The notes beneath the pieces are model-generated. The model saw nothing but the letters and a program-made list of their open reading frames with translations, made no database searches and was not told the DNA's origin. From positions 1-11,132 of the forward strand of contig JAGHTR010000121.1 of the NCBI GenBank assembly GCA_018065205.1: a stretch of 11,132 nt of DNA, written 5' to 3'. Positions 4,419 to 11,132 of the stretch are shown one piece after another. Position numbers and translations under genes: made by a program. The first letter of the stretch is position 1, and each line of letters begins with the position of its first letter. The stretch comes from Candidatus Colicola caccequi. Lineage in GTDB: Bacteria > Bacteroidota > Bacteroidia > Bacteroidales > Paludibacteraceae.

Positions 4419-5834
4419 ATGAAAACACGTATAGAAAGCGATTTGATAGGCGAAAAAGAAATTCCCGCAGAGGCCCTGTATGGCGTACAGACCTTGCGCG
4501 GAATGGAGAACTTCCCTATCTCTAAGTTCAAACTCAAGGACTATCCTTTGTTCATCAACGGTTTAGCATACACCAAATTAGGTGCAGCCATGGCCAATCA
4601 CGACCAACATCTGCTGACCGATGAACAGTTCAAGGCTATTGAACAAGCCTGCCACGAGATATTAAACGGTCAATGGCATGACCAATTCCCCGTGGATATG
4701 ATTCAAGGCGGAGCCGGCACAACCACCAATATGAATGCCAATGAGGTGATTGCCAACCGTGCTTTACAAATCATGGGGCATCAGCCCGGTGAGTATCAAT
4801 TCTGCTCGCCTAATGACCATGTTAACTGCTCACAATCTACCAACGATGCCTATCCGACGGCTATTCACATGGGACTATATGCTACCCATTTGGAGTTAGT
4901 TAAGCACTACGAACAACTGATTCAATCGTTGGAAATCAAAGCCGAGCAGTTCAAGAACGTCCTTAAAATGGGCCGTACTCAGTTGGAGGACGCCGTGCCA
5001 ATGACGATGGGACAGACCTTTGGTGCATTCGCTTCTATTCTGCGTGACGAAATTAAGCACCTTAATGATGCCGCCGAGGAGTTCCTGACGATCAACATGG
5101 GTGCTACCGCTATCGGTACCGGCATCTGTGCGCAACCCGGCTATGCTGAGTTATGCACAAAGTATATGGCACAAATCACCGGATGGGCCATCCGCAAAGC
5201 CGACGACTTGGTGGCTGCTACATCCGACACCAGTTGTATGGTGGGCTACTCGTCCGTATTGCGACGCATCGCCACTAAGATGAATAAGATATGCAATGAC
5301 CTGCGCTTGTTAGGTTCCGGACCTAAGTGCGGTCTGCATGAGTTAGACCTGCCCGCTCGTCAACCGGGCAGTTCCATCATGCCGGGTAAAGTGAATCCTG
5401 TCATCCCCGAAGTGATGAACCAAATCAGTTACAAAGTAATAGGCAATGACCTATGCGTGGCCATGTGCAACGAGGCTGCACAAATGGAACTCAATGCCAT
5501 GGAACCTACGATGGCTCAATGCTGCTTTGAGAGTTGCGAAATACTGATGAACGGCTTTGATGTACTCCGCGAATTCTGCATCAATGATATAAAAGTGGAT
5601 GCTAAACGGTGCGAAGACTACATCAAAGGCAGTATCGGAATAGTAACTGCTTTGAATCCTATTATCGGTTATAAAAACTCCACCAAGATTGCTAAAGAGG
5701 CTCTCGCCACCGGAAAAGGTGTGTATGAGTTGGTCTTGGAGCATGGTATCCTGACCAAAGATGAGTTAGATACTATCTTGGCTCCGGAAAATATGATTCG
5801 TCCTGTTAAACTTGATATTCAACCACGCCGATGA
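4419..5834 (+). CDS. aspA: Aspartate ammonia-lyase
   Basis: At 471 residues it has the usual length. It starts with the aspartase-type N-terminus RIESDLIGEKEIPAEALYGV and contains the substrate-site loops NDHVNCSQSTNDAYPTA and GRTQLEDAVPMTMGQ. The fumarate lyase signature GSSIMPGKVNP lies at residues 317-327, with Ser319 in the mobile loop expected to supply the catalytic base. The enzyme reversibly splits L-aspartate into fumarate and ammonium. In anaerobic Bacteroidales this feeds fumarate to fumarate reductase. Fumarase class II is the main alternative, but the N-terminus and loops fit aspartase better. The gene follows the HIT gene by 5 bp, and its TGA overlaps the ATG of rdgB (ATGA at 5831-5834), which points to translational coupling. 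Confidence 0.93.
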   Translation: MKTRIESDLIGEKEIPAEALYGVQTLRGMENFPISKFKLKDYPLFINGLAYTKLGAAMANHDQHLLTDEQFKAIEQACHEILNGQWHDQFPVDMIQGGAGTTTNMNANEVIANRALQIMGHQPGEYQFCSPNDHVNCSQSTNDAYPTAIHMGLYATHLELVKHYEQLIQSLEIKAEQFKNVLKMGRTQLEDAVPMTMGQTFGAFASILRDEIKHLNDAAEEFLTINMGATAIGTGICAQPGYAELCTKYMAQITGWAIRKADDLVAATSDTSCMVGYSSVLRRIATKMNKICNDLRLLGSGPKCGLHELDLPARQPGSSIMPGKVNPVIPEVMNQISYKVIGNDLCVAMCNEAAQMELNAMEPTMAQCCFESCEILMNGFDVLREFCINDIKVDAKRCEDYIKGSIGIVTALNPIIGYKNSTKIAKEALATGKGVYELVLEHGILTKDELDTILAPENMIRPVKLDIQPRR

Positions 5835-6400
5835 AACTCGTCTTTGCAACGAATAATGCTCATAAATTGGAGGAAGTACGAAAAATACTTCCTTCGACTT
5901 TTCAGATTATTTCCCTCGCTGAATTAGGCTGCACCGAAGACATTGAAGAGAATGGCACTACCTTGGAAGCCAACTCACGCATCAAGGCGGAATATATTTG
6001 GAATAAATACCACGTAGATTGTTTTGCGGACGATACCGGTCTGGAAATAGTTGCGCTCAATAACGAGCCCGGAGTCTATACGGCTCGCTGGGCAGGGGAG
6101 GCACATAACGACGCTGCCAATCGTCATAAAGCCTTAACCCTCTTACAAGGTATAACCAATCGTGCTGCTCGTTTTAGAACGGTGGTAACACTCATTCGTA
6201 ACGGACAAATACAGCAAGTTTATGGCGAAGTAAAAGGACAAATCGCTACCGAGGAACGCGGAAATAGCGGGTTCGGATATGATCCTATTTTTATGCCCGA
6301 AGGGTATGACAAGACATTTGCGGAACTGCCTGCCAATGTAAAAAACACCATCAGCCATCGGGCGCGGGCCATGGAGGCGTTAAAACAAATACTGGTCTAA
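5831..6400 (+). CDS. rdgB: XTP/dITP diphosphatase (RdgB/HAM1)
   Basis: The 189-residue protein shows all Ham1/RdgB landmarks. These are the N-terminal substrate loop FATNNAHKLEEVRKIL (Phe5 onward), FADDTGLEI with Asp67 and Asp68 for metal binding and catalysis, GVYTARWAG, GEVKGQIATEERGNSGFGYD (Gly147-Asp151) and the C-terminal SHRARAMEAL that contacts the base. It hydrolyses non-canonical purine triphosphates such as dITP and XTP to monophosphates and pyrophosphate, keeping deaminated purines out of DNA and RNA. Its start overlaps the aspA stop by 4 bp. Its stop (TAA 6398-6400) shares its last A with the ATG of porZ, so three consecutive genes are tightly coupled. Confidence 0.96.
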   Translation: MKLVFATNNAHKLEEVRKILPSTFQIISLAELGCTEDIEENGTTLEANSRIKAEYIWNKYHVDCFADDTGLEIVALNNEPGVYTARWAGEAHNDAANRHKALTLLQGITNRAARFRTVVTLIRNGQIQQVYGEVKGQIATEERGNSGFGYDPIFMPEGYDKTFAELPANVKNTISHRARAMEALKQILV

Positions 6401-8718
6401 TGAGAAAGAGTCTGTGCATATTGTTCCTAAGTATGGTTTGCGTATGTAACGCGCAAATGTATAGTTGGCGCTCGTTGTTAGCATACGGCAATGCTACCAA
6501 TGTAGAAGTGGCGACTAAGGTGGTGTATGTGCAGGCCGGAAAGGCTTTGTATGCCGTGGACTTAACTACCGAAGAGACCGTCACCTATAGCAAACAAGAC
6601 GGTTTACATGGTGCTTCCATTGCGCAAATTGCCTATTCCAATAGGGACCATTGCTTGCTAATCATGTACGAAAATGGCCTAATCGACTTCCTATACGATA
6701 ACGGAGACATCATATCGATGATGGATATCAGCCAAAAAGATATGGTGACCAGTAAAAAAGCCAACGCCATCCTCATGGTGGATTCATTGGCGTATGTATC
6801 GATGCCGTTTGGATTATTGGTGCTCAATACCACCAAACGCCAAGTAGTAGATACATACTATATCGGCGAGAATGGAAGCGAGGTGAATATATTGGGTTGT
6901 GCGCTGACTCAGGACTCCATTTTTGCATGCGGCGAACACATCATCTATTCCATTTCCCGTCAGGATAATCCGATGGACTTCTCGTACTGGAAACGCGAAA
7001 TAGCCTCCCCGGATATCACCTATTCCGGTATGGGAGCCTATAAGGATTCCGTATATGTCATCAAAAACAATTTCTTATGTAAACGCGTTGCCGGACAATG
7101 GAAAACCATGCGAGAGGAATCGTGCGAATCTATTCAATCTGGGGAAGATGAGTTATATGTTCCATTATCATCGCAGGGCTATCTGACCATAACCAATCAT
7201 GGCATTGACTTAATCCAATCACCATACCGTGTATATGATGTACAAAAACGTACTCAGGACGCTTGGCTCGCCATCGGCGTGTGGTGCGCTGCGCGTGTTG
7301 CTAAGGGAGAATCACAAATCTTTGCGGTGAATGGACCTTTGGAAAATATACCCTACAGAATCAAGGTCGCTAATCAAAAACTATACGTCTTGCCGGGAGG
7401 AAGATGGGCAACGGAATATAATCGTCTGGGAAACATCATGATTTATGATATTGTGGCCGATGATTGGACCAATATATCGTATGATGACATTCTTCAACAA
7501 ATAGGGGAACCCATAACAGATATGATGAATGTGGCGGTGGATCCTTTAGATTCGGAGCATTTCTTTGTGACCAGTTATGGACGGGGACTCTTAGAGATGT
7601 ATGGCACCAATGTTCTTCATTACTATACCTATACTAATAGTCCGTTGCAAACTGCTGCACCGGGGCCCTATGAGTATGCGTATGTGCGCACCGATGGTGC
7701 GATGTTTGATGACCAAAATAACTTATGGATTATCAATACCGAGGTTACCAATACGATTCATGTGGCATCACCGGAACAAATAGCGACTGCCCATCAGGCT
7801 CCTCGCGCTAAATGGGATACATTGGCCTTATCCACTACGGACGGTGCAATGATTATGAGAACTCCGGGTGAGATGTTCATGGACAATCGCCAGCCTCATT
7901 GGAAATGGATTCCGTCCCTACGTCAACCTGTAGGATTATTCCGGTTAGATGACCGTGGCACGCCCCACCGACGCAGCGATGACCAGACTATTTATCGTGG
8001 TTCTTTTGTTGATCAGGACGGTAATACGGTCACTCCCACTGCCATCTATGCCGTGGCGCAAGATAAAAACGGAACACTATGGATTAGTTTAGAAAACGGC
8101 TTAATCACTATTCCTGCCAAGGTGGATTTCCAAAAGTCTAATGCGTGCGAACGTATCAAGATTCCTCGTAATGATGGCACAAACTTAGCCGACTACCTGC
8201 TTAATACGGAAAAAATCAACGCCATTGCTGTAGATGGAGCCAATCGCAAGTGGTTCGGAACAGCAGCCTCCGGTTTATACCTAATATCCGAAGATGGTTT
8301 AGAGACCATTGAGCATTTTACCGAAGAGAACTCACCTCTGCTCAGTAACGAGATATTGAGTTTGGCGATTGAACCGATTACCGGACAAGTCTTCATCGGC
8401 ACCGGTGCCGGTTTGATGGTGTACCAAAGTGATGCCTCTATGCCGTCGGATAGTTATTCCAATGCCTATGCTTATCCTAATCCGGTAAGACCTGATTATG
8501 AAGGTGTTATTACGATTACCGGCTTGATGGATGAAAGTGCCGTACATATCATCGATAATGCCGGCAACTTGGTTTGCGAAACACACTCTTATGGCGGACA
8601 AGCCGTATGGGATGGTAAGACGGGCGACGGACGTCGTGTGGCCAGTGGCGTTTATAGCGCACTATGCAACGAACCGGGTGGAGGACACACGGTTGTTAAA
8701 ATCTTAGTGATGCACTAA
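6400..8718 (+). CDS. porZ: PorZ-like type IX secretion system surface protein
   Basis: The 772-residue protein (P. gingivalis PorZ is about 776) has a signal peptide, MRKSLCILFLSMVCVCNA, with likely cleavage before Gln19. It opens WRSLLAYGNATNVEVATKVV, typical of PorZ. Repeated blade-like motifs such as GLHGASIAQIAYS, NNLWIINTE, NGTLWISLENGL, NRKWFGTAASGLYLI and GQVFIGTGAGLMVY fit its two beta-propeller domains. The C-terminal beta-sandwich (about 686-772) includes YAYPNPVRPDYEG, VHIIDNAGN and GRRVASGVY, the sorting-type domain of this secretion system. PorZ is part of the cell-surface attachment complex with PorU, PorV and PorQ; it binds anionic LPS and hands it to the sortase PorU. This implies that the cell secretes and lipid-anchors cargo through a type IX system. 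The gene starts on the rdgB stop, so it appears to be the last gene of the greA operon. Confidence 0.87.
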   Translation: MRKSLCILFLSMVCVCNAQMYSWRSLLAYGNATNVEVATKVVYVQAGKALYAVDLTTEETVTYSKQDGLHGASIAQIAYSNRDHCLLIMYENGLIDFLYDNGDIISMMDISQKDMVTSKKANAILMVDSLAYVSMPFGLLVLNTTKRQVVDTYYIGENGSEVNILGCALTQDSIFACGEHIIYSISRQDNPMDFSYWKREIASPDITYSGMGAYKDSVYVIKNNFLCKRVAGQWKTMREESCESIQSGEDELYVPLSSQGYLTITNHGIDLIQSPYRVYDVQKRTQDAWLAIGVWCAARVAKGESQIFAVNGPLENIPYRIKVANQKLYVLPGGRWATEYNRLGNIMIYDIVADDWTNISYDDILQQIGEPITDMMNVAVDPLDSEHFFVTSYGRGLLEMYGTNVLHYYTYTNSPLQTAAPGPYEYAYVRTDGAMFDDQNNLWIINTEVTNTIHVASPEQIATAHQAPRAKWDTLALSTTDGAMIMRTPGEMFMDNRQPHWKWIPSLRQPVGLFRLDDRGTPHRRSDDQTIYRGSFVDQDGNTVTPTAIYAVAQDKNGTLWISLENGLITIPAKVDFQKSNACERIKIPRNDGTNLADYLLNTEKINAIAVDGANRKWFGTAASGLYLISEDGLETIEHFTEENSPLLSNEILSLAIEPITGQVFIGTGAGLMVYQSDASMPSDSYSNAYAYPNPVRPDYEGVITITGLMDESAVHIIDNAGNLVCETHSYGGQAVWDGKTGDGRRVASGVYSALCNEPGGGHTVVKILVMH

Positions 8719-8720
8719 GG

Positions 8721-9305
8721 TTAGCCTTTGATTAATCTCAGAAATTCTTCCCTCGTCTCTTGACGGTTAAACGCTCCTGTAAAATCAGAAGTGGTGGTTA
8801 TGCTGTGCTGTTTCTGCACGCCACGCATTTGCATACATAAATGCTCCGCCTCAATCACTACCATCACTCCTAATGGATTAAGCGTGCGTTGGATGCACTC
8901 CTTAATCTGGGTCGTCATACGCTCCTGAATCTGTAGCCGTCGGGCATATACATCTACTACGCGAGCAATCTTGCTCAAGCCTGTCACTTTGCCATTAGGG
9001 ATATATGCCACATGAGCCTTGCCGAAGAAAGGCAGCATGTGATGCTCGCATAATGAATAGAAATCAATATCCTTCACCACTACCATCTGACGATAGTCCT
9101 CTTCAAAAAGAGCCGACTGCAGAATAGCATCAGGGTCTTCTTTATATCCTTTTAATAGGAACTGCATAGCCTCGCCAATGCGTTCCGGAGTGCGTTGTAA
9201 TCCGTCCCGATGGATATCTTCACCGGTTAATTGCAGCACCTGACGCATCTGCTCTGCGATGCGGGATGTCAATGCTTCGGATGGCTGAAAATCTTGTAGG
9301 TTCAT
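8721..9305 (-). CDS. folE: GTP cyclohydrolase I
   Basis: The 194-residue protein carries the GTP cyclohydrolase I hallmarks. CEHHMLPFFGKAHVAYIP (Cys86, His89) and LCMQMRGV (Cys157) give the three zinc ligands. GLSKIARVVDVYARRLQIQE and the RTPERIGEAM helix complete the substrate pocket. The enzyme turns GTP into 7,8-dihydroneopterin triphosphate and formate, the first step to tetrahydrofolate and, in some bacteria, to preQ0/queuosine. Its start overlaps the stop of the upstream SPOR gene by 4 bp (ATGA on the minus strand), so translation is probably coupled. It ends only 2 bp from the converging porZ stop. The C-terminus SDFTGAFNRQETREEFLRLI is normal for the family and nothing is truncated. 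Confidence 0.97.
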   Translation of the reverse strand: MNLQDFQPSEALTSRIAEQMRQVLQLTGEDIHRDGLQRTPERIGEAMQFLLKGYKEDPDAILQSALFEEDYRQMVVVKDIDFYSLCEHHMLPFFGKAHVAYIPNGKVTGLSKIARVVDVYARRLQIQERMTTQIKECIQRTLNPLGVMVVIEAEHLCMQMRGVQKQHSITTTSDFTGAFNRQETREEFLRLIKG

Positions 9306-9784
9306 TGTTCAATCTCTATTTGATCACGCACGGGGTAGGCTTCTGCCTGCAATTCCGGAAAACGTTTAATTAATGAATCACGATACGCGAGAGCCTCTTC
9401 TTGCGAGAGAAAATTACCAATGCGCACCTTCCACATCGGTTGTATCGACTGGATATAAACAGGCTCTTCTAACTCCGGTTCTAATTGGGCCTTAAGTGTC
9501 TCGGCCTCCTGCTTGGCAATGACTTGCTTATTGGACGAATAGACTTGCACTCGCCATCCGGGCATCTCTTTCTTACCATGGGTGATGCCATAAATCTTAT
9601 CGTGCATCAGTCGCGTAATAGATGGACTCTGGATAATAGTTGCATTAGGCATTTCTGCCATGATATTCGGTGTAGTGGGCACCTCTAAACTATCCACTTC
9701 TTGCGCACGAACGGTCCACAAGGCTGTAATAGTACTCACTACAACCAAACTAACTATGAGAAGAATTAGATGTTGTTTTTTCAT
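9302..9784 (-). CDS. Signal-peptide SPOR-domain protein
   Basis: From ATG at 9784 the protein has 160 residues. It begins MKKQHLILLIVSLVVVSTIT, a secretion signal or N-terminal anchor ending near WTVRAQ. A linker and a C-terminal SPOR domain (about 75-153) follow, with GWRVQVYSSNKQVIAKQEAE, then VYIQSIQPMWKVRIGNF and a final helix ALAYRDSLIKRF. SPOR domains bind denuded glycan strands of peptidoglycan, often at the division septum, so the product probably acts in the periplasm on or near the wall. The frame is open upstream to 9865, but that would overlap the kinase gene and hide the signal peptide, so I chose 9784. The gene lies 1 bp after the kinase stop and overlaps the folE start by 4 bp. 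A SPOR gene next to folE is, as I recall, common in Bacteroidales. Confidence 0.88.
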   Translation of the reverse strand: MKKQHLILLIVSLVVVSTITALWTVRAQEVDSLEVPTTPNIMAEMPNATIIQSPSITRLMHDKIYGITHGKKEMPGWRVQVYSSNKQVIAKQEAETLKAQLEPELEEPVYIQSIQPMWKVRIGNFLSQEEALAYRDSLIKRFPELQAEAYPVRDQIEIEQ

Positions 9785-9785
9785 A

Positions 9786-11132
9786 TTAGTAATTGAATGA
9801 ACTACCTCCAACAAACTCACGCAGGAAGGACGTTGGCGGAATCTCTTTCTCCGGAATAGGTTCAAAGTAACTTAATTCTTTTAATAACCGATGTGCATCG
9901 GTGTATTCATCTACGTATTTAGGTACGGCATCCAATAATGGCTCAGCATGGCGTTTCAATACGGCTAACTCAAATAACAAGGCCGAGTTGAACATTACAT
10001 CTGCTTCCTCTTGATATGGATAAATCCATCGCTCTTCACCACGACGCACACTTTCGCAACGAGCAATTGTTTCCAAGGCATTATAACCACGGGACTTATA
10101 GTCACGTATGATACGGCGAATCAAACGCACGTCCGTTGTAGGAATCCAGTTGTGATTATCTAAGTTGACAGTGGTTAATGCATTCACAAAAATCTTGAAG
10201 GTCTCATCACTTGGCAGGTCCTTAGTTAATTCCGGATTCAAAGCATGCAATCCTTCAAGAATACATATCTGATCGGGCTTTAACTGCATGGTATCACCTA
10301 AATACTCACGCTTACCGGTCTCAAAATTGTAGTGAGGCAAATTAATCTCTTTTCCGGCCAATAAGTCACTCAACTGCTGGCGGAACAAATCTAAATCCAA
10401 CGCGTGCAGATGTTCAAAGTCCCATTCTCCATTCTCATCCTTAGGCGTGTCTTCACGATTGACGAAGTAGTTATCCATTGAAATCAGTACGGGCTGTATG
10501 CCGTTTACCATCAATTGGATTCGCAAACGCATGGAGAAAGTCGTCTTACCGGATGAACTGGGACCGGAAATCAATATAAACTTAGGTCGATGCTCACGAG
10601 AAGCAATCTGGTCGGCTATCTGTGCCACTTTCTTTTCGTGCAATGCCTCACTCACCTTAATCATCTCAAACGAACGATTGTCCTTGCAGGCCTTGTTGAA
10701 CTCTCCTACATTATGAATATGCAACAACTTATTCCATTTCATAAACTCGGCAAAGATACCAAACATCTTACCCTGAGGAATCAGTTCTTCTAATTGCACA
10801 GGATTCTTGCGACTGGGGATACGCAACAGCATATCGTTGTAATAGGGCTCTAAATCAAAGATATTAACATAACCGGTGGATGGCATTAAGGCTCCGGTGT
10901 AATAGTCAATATAATCTCCCATACGGAAGTATCGGCAATAAGGATTACCTAAGGTCTCAAACAAGGTGGTCTCTCCTTCATGACGTTCCTTAAAGAGACG
11001 AATAACCTCCTTGGTCTGTTTCTCCTCCGTAATAATCGGTCTATCTTCGGCAATGATTTGCTTCATACGTTCTTTGATGGCAGCAATAAAGTTGGCATCA
11101 ATAGTGACTTTATCACCCTTATTGTCGCGGAT
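9786..11132 (-). CDS. Uridine-kinase-like nucleoside kinase (5' end outside the window)
   Basis: 448 residues are visible. The frame stays open to the edge (IRDNKGDKVTIDANFIAAIK precedes Met at 11064-11066), so the N-terminus is missing. The middle has YCRYFRMGDYIDYYTGALMP, which resembles the extra domain that follows a TGS domain in the roughly 550-residue nucleoside kinases of Bacteroidetes. The C-terminal half is a P-loop kinase of the phosphoribulokinase/uridine kinase family: ILISGPSSSGKTT (Walker A), LISMDNYFVNREDTP, LPHYNFETGKRE and ICILEGLHALNP. Such enzymes phosphorylate a nucleoside, probably uridine or cytidine, with ATP or GTP; the exact substrate is not shown by the sequence. 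It is the first visible gene of the minus-strand operon with the SPOR gene and folE. Confidence 0.9.
   Translation of the reverse strand: MRDNKGDKVTIDANFIAAIKERMKQIIAEDRPIITEEKQTKEVIRLFKERHEGETTLFETLGNPYCRYFRMGDYIDYYTGALMPSTGYVNIFDLEPYYNDMLLRIPSRKNPVQLEELIPQGKMFGIFAEFMKWNKLLHIHNVGEFNKACKDNRSFEMIKVSEALHEKKVAQIADQIASREHRPKFILISGPSSSGKTTFSMRLRIQLMVNGIQPVLISMDNYFVNREDTPKDENGEWDFEHLHALDLDLFRQQLSDLLAGKEINLPHYNFETGKREYLGDTMQLKPDQICILEGLHALNPELTKDLPSDETFKIFVNALTTVNLDNHNWIPTTDVRLIRRIIRDYKSRGYNALETIARCESVRRGEERWIYPYQEEADVMFNSALLFELAVLKRHAEPLLDAVPKYVDEYTDAHRLLKELSYFEPIPEKEIPPTSFLREFVGGSSFNY

Noticed and set aside
9785..9865. An upstream extension of the SPOR-domain gene
   Set aside because: It would overlap the kinase coding region by about 80 bases and put a basic, unrelated stretch in front of a clear signal peptide.

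Overview
The window looks like chromosomal DNA of a Bacteroidales bacterium. The evidence is a prolyl-tRNA synthetase C-terminus of the archaeal/eukaryal-like type, a PorZ-like protein of the type IX secretion system, a promoter of the Bacteroidetes form (TTTG, about 20 nt, TAnnTTTG) and the general absence of strong Shine-Dalgarno sequences. The species cannot be told from the sequence.

Layout. Bases 3-107 are the 3' end of proS. Next comes a decayed RhuM/ORF6N-type gene (138-675) that has lost its middle and is out of frame across the deletion. Bases 676-1008 are a non-coding stretch with a terminator-like hairpin, a weak promoter candidate and a strikingly structured leader. This leads into a large AT-rich gene for a five-helix membrane phosphotransferase of the LTA-synthase/sulfatase-fold class (1009-2835). 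Bases 2836-3372 are a second non-coding stretch with three copies of a short repeat, an inverted repeat, a perfect 16-bp palindrome, a tandem repeat and a clear promoter. The section from the rhuM remnant to about 3200 is visibly AT-richer than the genes around it and looks like an accessory insertion between housekeeping genes.

From the promoter at 3229-3260 runs a compact plus-strand operon: a 43-codon small ORF, greA, a HIT-family hydrolase, aspA, rdgB and porZ. Gaps are 1-20 bp, with two start/stop overlaps (aspA/rdgB and rdgB/porZ). It combines transcript cleavage, nucleotide hydrolysis, aspartate/fumarate metabolism and nucleotide-pool cleaning with one cell-surface secretion component.

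The last part (8721-11132) is a minus-strand operon that converges on porZ with only 2 bp between the stop codons. In transcription order it holds a uridine-kinase-like nucleoside kinase (5' end outside the window), a signal-peptide SPOR-domain protein and folE (GTP cyclohydrolase I), joined by a 1-bp gap and a 4-bp overlap. The most interesting non-standard signals are the structured leader before the membrane phosphotransferase gene and the small ORF before greA. I see no CRISPR array, tRNA, rRNA or intact mobile element.
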